Below, one piece after another: positions 16,717 to 25,990 of a stretch of 64,000 nt of DNA (the stretch's first letter is position 1; each line of letters opens with the position of its first letter). Below the pieces are notes generated by a model. It saw only the letters and a program-made list of their open reading frames with translations, ran no database searches and was not told the DNA's origin. Origin of the DNA: Pseudomonas sp. AFG_SD02_1510_Pfu_092. Its GTDB lineage: Bacteria > Pseudomonadota > Gammaproteobacteria > Pseudomonadales > Pseudomonadaceae. Position numbers and translations under genes: made by a program. The stretch covers positions 1 to 64,000 of the forward strand of contig NZ_PUQD01000006.1 in NCBI RefSeq assembly GCF_003331055.1, given 5' to 3'.

Positions 16717-18542
16717 TGGGCTTGCTCCGAAGTCTTGATCCACCAGCTGTTCAGCCCGAGGGTGTAGGGCGGCGTGGTGACGAAGGCGAACCGGTTACGG
16801 TAGGCCAGGCGATGATTGTCGAGGTACCAGTTGGGGATCATGTAGTACTGCCATGAAAGCACCCGGTCGAGCGCGCGGGCAGCGGCGACCTGGTCATCGC
16901 GGGTGCGGGCGGCGAGCAGGGTGTCGAGCAGGTGGTCGACCACCGGGTCCTTGACCCCAGCATAGTTCTTGCTGCCCTTGGTTGCGGCCTGGCTGGAATG
17001 GAAATACAGCCACTGTTCGAGGCCGGGGCTCAGGGTCTGGTTAAGGGTCATCAGAATCATGTCGAAATCGAACTGGTCCAGGCGTTGTTTGTACTGGGCG
17101 CGGTCCACGGTACGCAAGCGCGCATCGATGCCGATGCTGGCCAGGTTTTCGACATAAGGTTGCAGAATGCGTTCGAGGTTGGGGTTGACCAGCAGCAGCT
17201 CCATGCGCAGCTGCTGGCCCTTGCTGTCGACCAGGCGCTGGCCGTTGAGCTTCCAGCCCGCCTCGCCGAGCAGGCCAAGGGCCTGGCGCAGGGTCTGGCG
17301 GCTGACGCCACGGCCATCGGTCTGGCTGACCTTGTAGGGTTCGCTGAACAGCCTGGCCGGCAACTGGTCGCGGAAGGGCGCCAGCAGCAGCCATTCCTTG
17401 CCGGTGGGCAGGCCGGTGGCGGCGAACTCGCTGTTGGGGTAATAGCTGCTCGAGCGGCGGTAGGCGCCGCTGAACAGGGCGCGGTTGGTCCACTCGAAGT
17501 CGAGCATCAGCCCCAGCGCCTGGCGTACCCGTGGGTCGCTGAAAGTCGCCCGCCGGCTGTTCATGAACAGCCCCTGGGTCTGCGTGGGGATACGGTGCGG
17601 GATCTGCGCCTTGATCACCTCGCCCCGGCGCACGGCCGGGAAGGTGTAGCCATTGGCCCAGTTCTTCGCCTGGTGCTCGATATAGATGTCGAACTCGCCG
17701 GCCTTGAACGCTTCGAAGGCCACCGTGGCGTCGCGGTAGAACTCGTATTCCACGCGGTCGAAGTTGTACTTGCCACGGTTTACCGCCAGGTCCTTGCCCC
17801 AGTAGTTGCTGACCCGTTCGAACACCAGCCGGCGCCCGGGCTGGACCTGGGTGATGCGGTAGGGGCCGCTGCCCAGCGGCGGCTCGAAGGTGGTGGCTTT
17901 GAAGTCGCGCTTTTGCCAGTAGTGCCTGGGCAGCACCGGCATTTCGCCCAGGCGCAGGATCAGCAGCGGGTTGCCGGCACGCTTGAACACGAAGCGGATG
18001 CGCAGCGGGCCGAGAATGTCCACCCGTTGCACTTCCTGCAGGTTGGTGCGGTAGATCGGGTGGCCGTCCTTGAGCAAGGTGCGGTAGGAGAACGCCACAT
18101 CTGCCGAGGTGATCGGCTTGCCGTCATGCCAACGGGCTTCCGGGCGCAGGTTGAACACCACCCAGCTGCGGTCCTCGCTGTACTCCACCGAACGTGCGAT
18201 CAGGCCGTAGCTGGAGGTCGGTTCGTCGCCGGACGGGTCGTACTGGCCGGTGCCGACCATCAGCGGCTCGTTCAGCTCGCTGATGCCGTATTGCTGGAAA
18301 TTGGGCGTGGTGATCGGGCTCGACCCCTTGAAGGTGTAAGGGTTGAGGGTGTCGAAGGTGTCGAAGGCCATGGCCCGCAACGTGCCGCCCTTGGGCGCTT
18401 GCGGGTTGACCCAGTCGAAGTGGTTGAATGTGGCTGGGTACTTGAGCGTGCCGAACTGCGCGTATCCGTGGCTTTCGCTCACCATCGCGACTGCGGGAAA
18501 GCTCAAGGCCAGGCTGAGAGACAGCAGGAGGGGACGTATCAA
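16713..18542 (-). CDS. nppA1: Periplasmic peptide-binding protein, YejA type (first of two)
   Basis: This 609-residue family 5 binding protein opens the five-gene importer operon. It has a signal peptide (about 1-19, 'LALSFPAVAM'), then 'FDWVNPQAPKGGTLRAM', 'RPEARWHDGKPITSADVAF', 'LGSGPYRITQVQPGRRLVF' and a C-terminal 'NWYLDNHRLAYRNRF'. Two binding proteins serving one permease pair matches NppA1A2BCD of P. aeruginosa, which imports peptidyl-nucleoside antibiotics and di/tripeptides (from memory). The natural substrates here cannot be read from sequence. A REP pair separates it from mltD. Confidence 0.94.
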   Translation of the reverse strand: MIRPLLLSLSLALSFPAVAMVSESHGYAQFGTLKYPATFNHFDWVNPQAPKGGTLRAMAFDTFDTLNPYTFKGSSPITTPNFQQYGISELNEPLMVGTGQYDPSGDEPTSSYGLIARSVEYSEDRSWVVFNLRPEARWHDGKPITSADVAFSYRTLLKDGHPIYRTNLQEVQRVDILGPLRIRFVFKRAGNPLLILRLGEMPVLPRHYWQKRDFKATTFEPPLGSGPYRITQVQPGRRLVFERVSNYWGKDLAVNRGKYNFDRVEYEFYRDATVAFEAFKAGEFDIYIEHQAKNWANGYTFPAVRRGEVIKAQIPHRIPTQTQGLFMNSRRATFSDPRVRQALGLMLDFEWTNRALFSGAYRRSSSYYPNSEFAATGLPTGKEWLLLAPFRDQLPARLFSEPYKVSQTDGRGVSRQTLRQALGLLGEAGWKLNGQRLVDSKGQQLRMELLLVNPNLERILQPYVENLASIGIDARLRTVDRAQYKQRLDQFDFDMILMTLNQTLSPGLEQWLYFHSSQAATKGSKNYAGVKDPVVDHLLDTLLAARTRDDQVAAARALDRVLSWQYYMIPNWYLDNHRLAYRNRFAFVTTPPYTLGLNSWWIKTSEQAQ

Positions 18543-18634
18543 GTCGGCATCCGATCCAGGGGCGTTGGGCTTTGATCGGGGTACAGTAACAGCTTGGTGG
18601 GGTTGGAAAAAGAGTCCGACCTTGAGGATTGCAA

Positions 18635-18756
18635 GGGGCTGCTTCGCAGCTCATCGCCGGCAAGCCAGCTCCCACAGGAACTGCATAGGACCTGAAGTCG
18701 ATTGCGGTCGATGTGGGAGCGGGCGTGCCCGCGAATGGGCTGCAAGGCAGCCCCTG
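18635..18756. repeat. Two REP elements
   Basis: One element (about 18635-18677) ends in CCGGCAAGCCAGCTCCCACAG. The other (about 18712-18756) is inverted and begins TGTGGGAGCGGGC. Both carry the REP core with an extra small hairpin (GGGGCTGCTTCGCAGC; GGGCTGCAAGGCAGCCC). They fill the space between mltD and nppA1. Confidence 0.85.
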
Positions 18757-18764
18757 TCGCTACA

Positions 18765-20195
18765 TCAATGCGAGAGGTAGACGGTCAGGGTCTGGCCCGG
18801 CTTGAGGGCGTGGCCGCTGCGTGGGTTCCAGCGCTTGAGGTGCTTCATTTCCACATTGAAGCGCTTGGCCACCAGGTACAGCGAATCACCTTTGCGCACC
18901 TTGTACTGCGTGGTGCGCTGCGCCGAGGCGGCGACCCGATTGCCGGCAGCGCTCGGCGCGCTGCCCCCGCGCAGCGCCAGGACCTGACCGGCGCGCACGC
19001 TGTTGCCGGAAAGGCGGTTCCAGCGTTTGATGTCCTTGACCGACACCCGGTTGGCCTTGGCGATGGCGCCCAGGTTGTCGCCGCGCTTGACCCGGTAGCT
19101 GCGCGCCGCCACCGGTGCCTTGGCTTCGGCCACGGCGCGGGCGAACACGGCCTTGTTCGGCTGCAGGCTGACCAGTTGCTCGGGCTTGAGGTTGGACAGG
19201 CTGTCGCTCAGCAGCTGCGCCTTGGCGGTCGGTACCAGCAACTGTTGCGGGCCATCCACGGTCATGCGCTTCTTGAATGCCGGGTTGAGCTGGATCAGCT
19301 CGTCTTCGTCGATGTTGGCGAAGGCCGCCACACGCGACAGGTCGAGGCGGTCGTTGATGGCCACCGCCTCGAAGTAGGGCTCGTTGGCGATCGGGTTCAG
19401 GTTCACGCCGTAGGCTTCCGGGGTCAGCACCACCTGCGACAGGGCCAGCAGCTTGGGCACGTAGTCACGGGTTTCCTGCGGCAGCGGCAGGTTCCAGTAG
19501 TCGGTGGGCAGGCCGAGCCGTTCGTTGCGCTCGATGGCGCGGCTGACCGTGCCTTCGCCGGCGTTGTAGGCGGCCAGGGCCAGCAGCCAGTCACCGTTGA
19601 ACATGTCATGCAGGCGGCCGAGGTAGTCCAGCGCGGCGTTGGTCGAGGCGGTGACATCGCGACGGCCATCGTAGAAGTTGGTCTGGCGCAGGTTGAAGTG
19701 GCGGCCGGTGGACGGGATGAACTGCCACATGCCCGCAGCATGCGCGCGCGAGTAGGCCATCGGGTTGTAGGCGCTTTCGATCGCCGGCAGCAGCGCCAGC
19801 TCCAGCGGCATGTCGCGCTCTTCGAGGCGTTCGACGATGTAGTGCAGGTAGAGGCTGCCGCGTTCGCCGGCGCTTTCGATGAAGGTCGGGTTGCTGGCGA
19901 ACCACAGCCGCTGCTGCTCGATGCGCGGGTTGACGTCGATGCTGTCCTGCAGAGCGAAGCCCTGGCGCATGCGCTCCCACACATCCTGCGGGGGCTGCTC
20001 GGCCGGTTTGACCAGCAGCGGCGCAGGCTTGTGCTTGAGCCGTGCCTGGTAGTTGTGCGCGCGAACGCTATCGGATTCGTCGAGCTGACGGGTGCTCTGG
20101 CAGCCCACCAGGGTGGCGGCCAGGGCCAGCGCACTGATTTGGGCCAGGCGCGTCAGGGCGACGGAATGAGAGGTTCTGCGGCTACGTGAAGACAT
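18765..20195 (-). CDS. mltD: Membrane-bound lytic murein transglycosylase D
   Basis: This 476-residue lipoprotein has an 'ATLVGC' lipobox with Cys32. A transglycosylase SLT domain (about 115-260) carries the catalytic Glu in 'IESAYNP' and the hallmark 'AAGMWQFIPSTG'. Two C-terminal LysM peptidoglycan-binding repeats follow ('YRVKRGDNLGAIAKANRVS' and 'YKVRKGDSLYLVAKRFNVE'). It cleaves glycan strands to 1,6-anhydro-muropeptides at the outer membrane. Length and domain order match MltD. It is followed on the same strand by nothing before the REP pair; gloB lies 100 bp upstream on the same strand and could be cotranscribed. Confidence 0.96.
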   Translation of the reverse strand: MSSRSRRTSHSVALTRLAQISALALAATLVGCQSTRQLDESDSVRAHNYQARLKHKPAPLLVKPAEQPPQDVWERMRQGFALQDSIDVNPRIEQQRLWFASNPTFIESAGERGSLYLHYIVERLEERDMPLELALLPAIESAYNPMAYSRAHAAGMWQFIPSTGRHFNLRQTNFYDGRRDVTASTNAALDYLGRLHDMFNGDWLLALAAYNAGEGTVSRAIERNERLGLPTDYWNLPLPQETRDYVPKLLALSQVVLTPEAYGVNLNPIANEPYFEAVAINDRLDLSRVAAFANIDEDELIQLNPAFKKRMTVDGPQQLLVPTAKAQLLSDSLSNLKPEQLVSLQPNKAVFARAVAEAKAPVAARSYRVKRGDNLGAIAKANRVSVKDIKRWNRLSGNSVRAGQVLALRGGSAPSAAGNRVAASAQRTTQYKVRKGDSLYLVAKRFNVEMKHLKRWNPRSGHALKPGQTLTVYLSH

Positions 20196-20295
20196 CGGCT
20201 GAGACAGGTTTCCGGGCGAAAAATTTCGGCGATTCTAGAAACCGCTCCGGGCCTGGTCAACCTTTGACCATCGCTTGCGATATATCTTGAGGTTA

Positions 20296-21075
20296 TCAGA
20301 AGCCGTCCTTCCAAGACCTCAAGGCAGCAAAAACAGCCACATGCGTGGGGTTTGAATGGCCCTTCCATTCGTCTGCTTTTTGTTTAACTAATGTTTCAGC
20401 GGTGCGCAGGAAGGGGTTGGTCAGGCGCTCCAGGCCAATCGTTGATGGCAAGCTGATGCGATTTTCCGCGCGCAAACGGCTAACGTCCTCGAACCGCTGG
20501 CGAATGTGCGAATTGCCCGGTTCCACCGCCTGGGCAAAGCGCAGGTTGCTGAGGGTGTATTCGTGCGCGCAGTACACCTCGGTCCGCTCTGGCAGCGCCG
20601 CCAGGCGCGCGAGGGCGGGCTGCATCTGCTCGGCAGTGCCCTCGAACATGCGCCCGCAACCGGCAGCGAACAGGGTGTCGCCACTGAACAGCAGCGGCGT
20701 CGTGGGCTGGTCGCTGAAAAAGGCAATATGCCCCAGGGTGTGGCCGGGCACGGCCAGCACCTGGAAGGTCACGCCGAGTACGCTCAGCTGGTCGCCTTCG
20801 TCCAGCGCCAGGTCGCGGCAGGGAATGCGTTCGCGGGCCGGGCCGCAGACCCGGGCGCCGGTCAGTTGCTTGAGCCGTTCCACCCCGCCGACATGGTCGT
20901 TATGGTGGTGGGTGATCAGGATGTCGCTCAGCACCCACTCGGGGTTTTCCGACAGCCAGCGCTCCACTGGGCCGGCGTCACCCGGGTCGACCACCGCGCA
21001 GCGGCGTTTGGCAGTATCCTGTAACAACCAGATGTAGTTGTCGGAGAAAGCGGGGAGAGCATCGATCTGTATCAT
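20296..21075 (-). CDS. gloB: Hydroxyacylglutathione hydrolase (glyoxalase II)
   Basis: This 259-residue metallo-beta-lactamase-fold enzyme hydrolyses S-lactoylglutathione to lactate and glutathione, the second step of methylglyoxal detoxification. The metal-binding motif '[10 protein letters not shown]' is complete, with later ligands in 'VPGHTLGHI' and 'SGDTLF', and the C-terminal substrate-binding '[14 protein letters not shown]' of the family. The length is normal. It is divergent from the methyltransferase gene, with 85 bp between starts. Confidence 0.97.
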   Translation of the reverse strand: MIQIDALPAFSDNYIWLLQDTAKRRCAVVDPGDAGPVERWLSENPEWVLSDILITHHHNDHVGGVERLKQLTGARVCGPARERIPCRDLALDEGDQLSVLGVTFQVLAVPGHTLGHIAFFSDQPTTPLLFSGDTLFAAGCGRMFEGTAEQMQPALARLAALPERTEVYCAHEYTLSNLRFAQAVEPGNSHIRQRFEDVSRLRAENRISLPSTIGLERLTNPFLRTAETLVKQKADEWKGHSNPTHVAVFAALRSWKDGF

Positions 21076-21160
21076 GGTGCGGATCCGATTCGCCTAGCGT
21101 GGCACATGAGGGCATCTTAGCCGCGATGGCGCGGTGCGAGAACCTTCGAGGGAGAGCGCA

Positions 21161-21934
21161 ATGACCGACCAAGCCTTTGCCCAGGCCGACCCGGACTGGG
21201 TCAAGCTGATCAGCCTGGCCCGTGAGTGGTTCAACGGCCCACTCGGCCAACTGATGCTCAAAGAAGAGCAAAAACTGCTGGAAGAAGAGCTCGGGCGCTT
21301 CTTCGGTGGTTACCTGGTGCACTACGGGCCCAGTGCCGAAGCACCGCCCAGCGCGCCGCAGGTGCAGCGCAACGTGCGCCTTGGCGCGCCGTTGCCGGGG
21401 GTGGAGATTGTCTGCGAAGAGCAGGCCTGGCCGCTGAGCGAGCATGCTGCCGATGTGGTGGTGCTGCAGCATGGCCTGGATTTCTGCCTGTCGCCCCATG
21501 GCCTGTTGCGCGAGGCTGCCGGAGCGGTACGCCCCGGCGGGCACTTGCTGATCGTCGGGATCAACCCGTGGAGCAGCTGGGGCATGCGCCACTTCTTCAG
21601 CCATGGCGCCTTGCGCAAGGCCCGCTGCATCTCGCCGTCACGGGTGGGCGACTGGCTCAACCTGCTGGGCTTCGCGCTGGAGAAACGCCGCTTCGGGTGC
21701 TATCGTCCGCCGCTTGCCTCGCCGGCCTGGCAGCAACGCCTGGCGGGCTGGGAACGGCTGGCCGGCGGCTGGCAGGGCTCCGGTGGCGGGGTATACCTGC
21801 TGGTGGCGCGCAAGATAATGGTCGGCCTGCGGCCGTTGCGCCCGGAGCGCCGCGAGCCGATGGGCAAGCTGCTGCCGCTGCCACTGGCCAAGGTCAACCG
21901 CACGGTGGCCAACCCGGACACCGAAAAGCACTGA
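21161..21934 (+). CDS. SAM-dependent methyltransferase, class I
   Basis: This 257-residue cytoplasmic protein has a methyltransferase type 11-like core: '[31 protein letters not shown]' in two parts supplies the acidic loop and motif II, and '[20 protein letters not shown]' is the post-motif strand. The N-terminal glycine motif is weak. The ATG at 21161 follows GGGAGAG. It is 13 bp upstream of rnhA and probably cotranscribed; the same neighbour is, as I recall, seen across Pseudomonas. The substrate is unknown. Confidence 0.85.
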   Translation: MTDQAFAQADPDWVKLISLAREWFNGPLGQLMLKEEQKLLEEELGRFFGGYLVHYGPSAEAPPSAPQVQRNVRLGAPLPGVEIVCEEQAWPLSEHAADVVVLQHGLDFCLSPHGLLREAAGAVRPGGHLLIVGINPWSSWGMRHFFSHGALRKARCISPSRVGDWLNLLGFALEKRRFGCYRPPLASPAWQQRLAGWERLAGGWQGSGGGVYLLVARKIMVGLRPLRPERREPMGKLLPLPLAKVNRTVANPDTEKH

Positions 21935-21947
21935 ACATGAGTGGTAC

Positions 21948-22394
21948 ATGAGCGAAAGCGTCGAGATGTTTACCGATGGTGCCTGCAAGGGCAACCCTGG
22001 CCCTGGTGGCTGGGGCGTCCTGATGATCTACAAGGGCGTCGAGAAGGAACTGTGGGGCGGCGAACGCGAAACCACCAACAACCGCATGGAACTGATGGCC
22101 GCGATCCAGGGGCTGATGGCGTTGAAGCGCGAATGCGAGGTGGTGCTGACCACCGACTCGCAGTACGTCATGAAGGGCATCAACGAATGGATGGTCAACT
22201 GGAAGAAGCGCGGCTGGAAAACCGCGGCCAAGGAGCCGGTGAAGAACGCCGACCTGTGGCAGCAGCTGGATGAGCAGGTCAACCGCCACAAGGTGACCTG
22301 GAAGTGGGTGCGCGGGCACATCGGCCACCCCGGCAACGAGCGCGCCGACCAGCTGGCCAACCGCGGGGTCGACGAGGTGCGCGCCAAGCGTTGA
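21948..22394 (+). CDS. rnhA: Ribonuclease HI
   Basis: This 148-residue enzyme degrades RNA in RNA-DNA hybrids. It starts with '[18 protein letters not shown]', holding the first catalytic Asp, followed by '[15 protein letters not shown]' (Glu), '[12 protein letters not shown]' (Asp) and '[12 protein letters not shown]' (His and the last Asp). All catalytic residues are present and the length is normal. It overlaps nothing but sits 13 bp after the methyltransferase and about 50 bp before dnaQ, the usual rnhA-dnaQ pairing. Confidence 0.98.
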   Translation: MSESVEMFTDGACKGNPGPGGWGVLMIYKGVEKELWGGERETTNNRMELMAAIQGLMALKRECEVVLTTDSQYVMKGINEWMVNWKKRGWKTAAKEPVKNADLWQQLDEQVNRHKVTWKWVRGHIGHPGNERADQLANRGVDEVRAKR

Positions 22395-22445
22395 GCTGGG
22401 GTACAATCCCCGGCTTTGTAACTGATGCAAGTTGGAGCGCGCCGC

Positions 22446-23207
22446 GTGGAGCAGCAGCAACAAGATAGACGGTTCGTCATTCTCGATACCGAAACCACGG
22501 GTATGCCGGTCAGCGAAGGCCACCGGATCATCGAGATCGGCTGTGTCGAGGTGATTGGCCGGCGCCTGACCGGGCGGCACTTCCATGTCTACCTGCAGCC
22601 GGATCGCGAGAGTGACGAGGGCGCGATCAACGTCCACGGCATCACCGATGCCTTCCTGGTCGGCAAGCCACGCTTCGGCGATGTCGCCGAGGAATTCTTC
22701 GAGTTCATCCAGGGCGCCACGCTGGTCATCCACAACGCGGCGTTCGACGTTGGCTTCATCAACAACGAATTCGCCCTGCTCGGCCAGCACGACCGCGCGG
22801 ACATCGCGCAGCATTGCACCATCCTCGACACCCTGCTGCTGGCGCGCGCGCGCCATCCGGGCCAGCGCAACAGCCTGGATGCGCTGTGCAAACGCTACGA
22901 CATCGACAACTCGGGCCGTGAACTGCACGGCGCACTGCTCGACTCGGAACTGCTGGCTGACGTCTACCTGGCGATGACCGGTGGCCAGACCAGCCTGTCG
23001 CTGGCCGGGCATGGCGCGGATGCGGAGAATGAAGGGCAGGGTGCGGGCGGCAGCGAGATCCGCCGTATCAGCGGGCGTGCGCCCGGGCGGGTGATCATGG
23101 CCACTGCCCAGGAACTGGAGGCGCATGCCGAGCGCCTGGCGGCGATTGCCAAGTCGGCGGGCGGGCCGTCGATGTGGCAGGCTCTGACCGAGGCACCTGC
23201 TGGCTGA
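22446..23207 (+). CDS. dnaQ: DNA polymerase III epsilon subunit (proofreading exonuclease)
   Basis: This 253-residue DEDDh 3'-5' exonuclease proofreads the replicative polymerase. It has ExoI 'DTETTG' (Asp14, Glu16), ExoII 'HNAAFDVGFINNEF' and ExoIII 'HGALLDSELLADVY' with the catalytic His and Asp. The C-terminal tail beyond residue 190 is the flexible part that binds the alpha subunit. I chose GTG at 22446 because a GGAG lies 8 nt upstream; an in-frame ATG at 22425 has no ribosome site and would add seven residues. Confidence 0.96.
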   Translation: MEQQQQDRRFVILDTETTGMPVSEGHRIIEIGCVEVIGRRLTGRHFHVYLQPDRESDEGAINVHGITDAFLVGKPRFGDVAEEFFEFIQGATLVIHNAAFDVGFINNEFALLGQHDRADIAQHCTILDTLLLARARHPGQRNSLDALCKRYDIDNSGRELHGALLDSELLADVYLAMTGGQTSLSLAGHGADAENEGQGAGGSEIRRISGRAPGRVIMATAQELEAHAERLAAIAKSAGGPSMWQALTEAPAG

Positions 23208-23214
23208 TCTTTCG

Positions 23215-23320
23215 CCTGCTCTGGCCCTTTTGCGGGTGAACCCGCTCCCACAGGAAATCGACTGGCCTTGAATGCAATGCGGTGCCTGTGGGAGCGGGCG
23301 TGCCCGCGAAGAGGCCGGCC
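23215..23320. repeat. Inverted pair of REP palindromes
   Basis: REP cores at about 23215-23253 (ending CCCGCTCCCACAGG) and 23286-23320 (beginning CCTGTGGGAGCGGGC) face each other between dnaQ and ldcA. They may end dnaQ transcription. Confidence 0.85.
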
Positions 23321-23381
23321 CTGAAAACACAGGTTCTACTACCCTGAAATGGACGCCCTGTCCTTCGGAGGTAGCCACCTG

Positions 23382-25631
23382 ATGTACAAGGACCTCAAGT
23401 TCCCTATCCTCATCGTCCACCGCGCGATCAAGGCCGACAGCGTCGCCGGCGAGCGCGTACGGGGCATCGCCGAAGAACTGCGCCAGGACGGCTTTGCCAT
23501 CCTCGCCGCCGCCGACCATGCCGAGGCCTGCCTGGTCGCTGCCACCCATCACGGCCTGGCCTGCATGCTGATCGCTGCCGAGGGCGTCGGCGAGAATACC
23601 CACCTGCTGCAGAACATGGCCGAGCTGATCCGCCTGGCCCGCCTGCGCGCACCCAACCTGCCGATTTTCGCCTTGGGCGAACAGGTGACCCTGGAAAACG
23701 CCCCCGCCGAAGCGATGAGCGAGCTCAACCAGCTGCGCGGCATTCTCTATTTGTTCGAAGACACCGTGCCGTTCCTCGCCCGCCAGGTGGCGCGCGCCGC
23801 CCATACCTACCTCGACGGCCTGCTGCCGCCGTTCTTCAAGGCCCTGGTGCAGCACACCGCGCAGTCCAACTATTCCTGGCACACCCCGGGCCACGGCGGC
23901 GGCGTGGCCTACCGTAAAAGCCCGGTGGGCCAGGCGTTTCACCAGTTCTTCGGGGAGAACACCCTGCGCTCGGACCTGTCCGTATCGGTGCCAGAGCTGG
24001 GCTCGCTGCTCGACCACACCGGCCCGCTGGCCGAAGCCGAAGCCAGGGCCGCGCGCAACTTCGGCGCCGACCATACCTTCTTCGTCATCAATGGCACCTC
24101 CACGGCCAACAAAATCGTCTGGCACGCCATGGTCGGCCGCGACGACCTGGTCCTGGTGGACCGCAACTGCCACAAGTCGGTGGTGCACGCGATCATCATG
24201 ACCGGTGCCATTCCGCTGTACCTGTGCCCGGAGCGCAACGAGCTGGGCATCATCGGCCCGATCCCGCTCAGCGAGTTCAGCGCCGAGGCGCTCCAGGCGA
24301 AGATCCAGGCCAACCCCTTGGCCCGCGATCGCGGCCAGCGCATCAAGCTGGCGGTGGTGACCAATTCCACCTACGACGGCCTGTGCTACCACGCCGGCTT
24401 GATCAAGCAGGCGCTGGGCGCCAGTGTCGAGGTGCTGCATTTCGACGAGGCCTGGTTCGCCTACGCGGCGTTTCATGAATTTTTCAGCGGGCGCTACGCC
24501 ATGGGCACGGAGTGCGCGGCAGACAGCCCGCTGGTGTTCAGCACCCATTCCACCCACAAGCTGCTGGCGGCTTTCAGCCAGGCCTCGATGATTCACGTGC
24601 AGGACGGGGCCAGGCGCCAGCTGGACCGTGACCGTTTCAACGAAGCGTTCATGATGCACATCTCGACTTCGCCGCAGTACAGCATCCTTGCCTCGCTGGA
24701 CGTGGCGTCGACCATGATGGAAGGGCCCGCCGGGCGTTCGCTGCTGCAGGAAATGTTCGATGAGGCGTTGAGCTTTCGCCGTGCCCTGGCCAACCTGCGC
24801 GAGCACATTGCCGCCGACGACTGGTGGTTCAGCATCTGGCAGCCGCCGAGCGCCGACGGCATCCACCGCCTGGCCGCGCAGGACTGGCTGCTGCAGCCGG
24901 GGGCAGCGTGGCATGGCTTTGGCGAGCTGGCAGACGATTACGTGCTGCTCGACCCGCTGAAGGTGACCCTGGTGATGCCGGGCCTGAGTGCGGACGGTGC
25001 GCTGGGCGAACATGGCATTCCGGCGGCGGTGGTCAGCAAGTTCCTCTGGGAACGGGGCCTGGTGGTGGAGAAAACCGGCCTTTACAGCTTCCTCGTGCTG
25101 TTTTCCATGGGCATCACCAAGGGCAAGTGGAGCACCTTGCTCACCGAGTTGCTGGAGTTCAAGCGCCACTATGATGGCAATACACCCTTGGGCAGCTGCC
25201 TGCCGAGCGTGATGGCTGCCGATGCCTCACGCTATCAAGGCATGGGCCTGCGCGACCTGTGCGAGCAGCTGCATGGTTGCTACCGCAGCAATGCCACGGC
25301 CAAGCAGCTCAAGCGCCTGTTCACGCGGTTGCCAGAAGTGGCCGTGAGCCCGGCCCGGGCCTATGACCTGATGGTGCGCGGCGAGGTGCAGGCAGTGCCG
25401 ATCGAGGCGCTGGCAGGGCGGGTGGCGGCGGTGATGCTGGTGCCGTATCCGCCCGGCATTCCATTGATCATGCCGGGGGAGCGGTTCACCGAGGCGACCC
25501 GCGCGATCCTCGATTACCTGGCGTTCGCCCGGGCATTCAACCAGGGTTTCCCGGGTTTTGTCGCCGACGTGCATGGCCTGCAGAACGAGGAGGGCCGTTA
25601 CACGGTGGATTGCATTACGGAATGCGAATGA
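23382..25631 (+). CDS. ldcA: Lysine (Orn/Lys/Arg class) decarboxylase
   Basis: This 749-residue PLP enzyme belongs to the fold-type I Orn/Lys/Arg decarboxylases. It has an N-terminal receiver-like wing domain (about 1-135), the PLP domain with 'HTPGHGGGVAYRKSP', 'HFDEAWFAYAAFHEFF' and the PLP lysine in 'STHSTHKLLAAFSQAS', and a C-terminal domain. It is close in length and wording to LdcA of P. aeruginosa, which makes cadaverine from lysine, and the syntenic position agrees. Arginine decarboxylation cannot be ruled out. The ATG at 23382 (MYKDLKFP) has a GGAGG 10 nt upstream. Its last 17 bp overlap the convergent 72-aa gene. Confidence 0.93.
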   Translation: MYKDLKFPILIVHRAIKADSVAGERVRGIAEELRQDGFAILAAADHAEACLVAATHHGLACMLIAAEGVGENTHLLQNMAELIRLARLRAPNLPIFALGEQVTLENAPAEAMSELNQLRGILYLFEDTVPFLARQVARAAHTYLDGLLPPFFKALVQHTAQSNYSWHTPGHGGGVAYRKSPVGQAFHQFFGENTLRSDLSVSVPELGSLLDHTGPLAEAEARAARNFGADHTFFVINGTSTANKIVWHAMVGRDDLVLVDRNCHKSVVHAIIMTGAIPLYLCPERNELGIIGPIPLSEFSAEALQAKIQANPLARDRGQRIKLAVVTNSTYDGLCYHAGLIKQALGASVEVLHFDEAWFAYAAFHEFFSGRYAMGTECAADSPLVFSTHSTHKLLAAFSQASMIHVQDGARRQLDRDRFNEAFMMHISTSPQYSILASLDVASTMMEGPAGRSLLQEMFDEALSFRRALANLREHIAADDWWFSIWQPPSADGIHRLAAQDWLLQPGAAWHGFGELADDYVLLDPLKVTLVMPGLSADGALGEHGIPAAVVSKFLWERGLVVEKTGLYSFLVLFSMGITKGKWSTLLTELLEFKRHYDGNTPLGSCLPSVMAADASRYQGMGLRDLCEQLHGCYRSNATAKQLKRLFTRLPEVAVSPARAYDLMVRGEVQAVPIEALAGRVAAVMLVPYPPGIPLIMPGERFTEATRAILDYLAFARAFNQGFPGFVADVHGLQNEEGRYTVDCITECE

Positions 25632-25833
25632 TCTCGACGCCGCTGCGGGCCAGTTCGAAGCGGTTTTCACCCAGGTGGTTAACCTTGTCGCCGATGGCCA
25701 GGCGGTAGGTGGTGATCGGCGCCCCCAGCGAGCTGCCGTCGGTTTGCAAGGTCGACTCCTGGAACTCGTGCACGGGGTAGATGCGGCCTTCGGCGTCACG
25801 GGCGTGGAATTGGCCGACCATTACTGCTGCCAT
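25615..25833 (-). CDS. Small conserved-looking protein, function unknown
   Basis: This 72-residue protein begins MAAVMVGQFHARDAEGR and ends in 'RSGVEIIRIP'. It has a short-beta-strand pattern and the phrase 'TYRLAIGDKVNHLGENRFEL', which looks like a small barrel, but no family is recognised. The ATG at 25833 is chosen because the longer frame upstream is unlike coding sequence. It converges on and overlaps the end of ldcA by 17 bp. Its start is separated from chrR by a divergent 157-bp region. Confidence 0.7.
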   Translation of the reverse strand: MAAVMVGQFHARDAEGRIYPVHEFQESTLQTDGSSLGAPITTYRLAIGDKVNHLGENRFELARSGVEIIRIP

Positions 25834-25990
25834 TTGGGTGGAAACCTCTGAATTGCGTAGGGAATGTCTGCAGGCATAGACCGTTGAACAACGCTGGAAG
25901 TTTTCAACTGGCGGAAAAAAAACCAAAGCGCCGAGAAACGGTCATCTATAACTACAACGTCCCTTTACCCAGCAAAGGTTGGAAATTGCC

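Noticed and set aside
14878..16767. 629-codon open frame antisense to nppA2 (similar long antisense frames lie opposite the TonB receptors, nuo genes and dnaQ-ldcA)
   Set aside because: Composition is low-complexity Ala/Arg/Gly/Val or Gln/His-rich, as expected from the reverse of high-GC codons; no domain or ribosome site.
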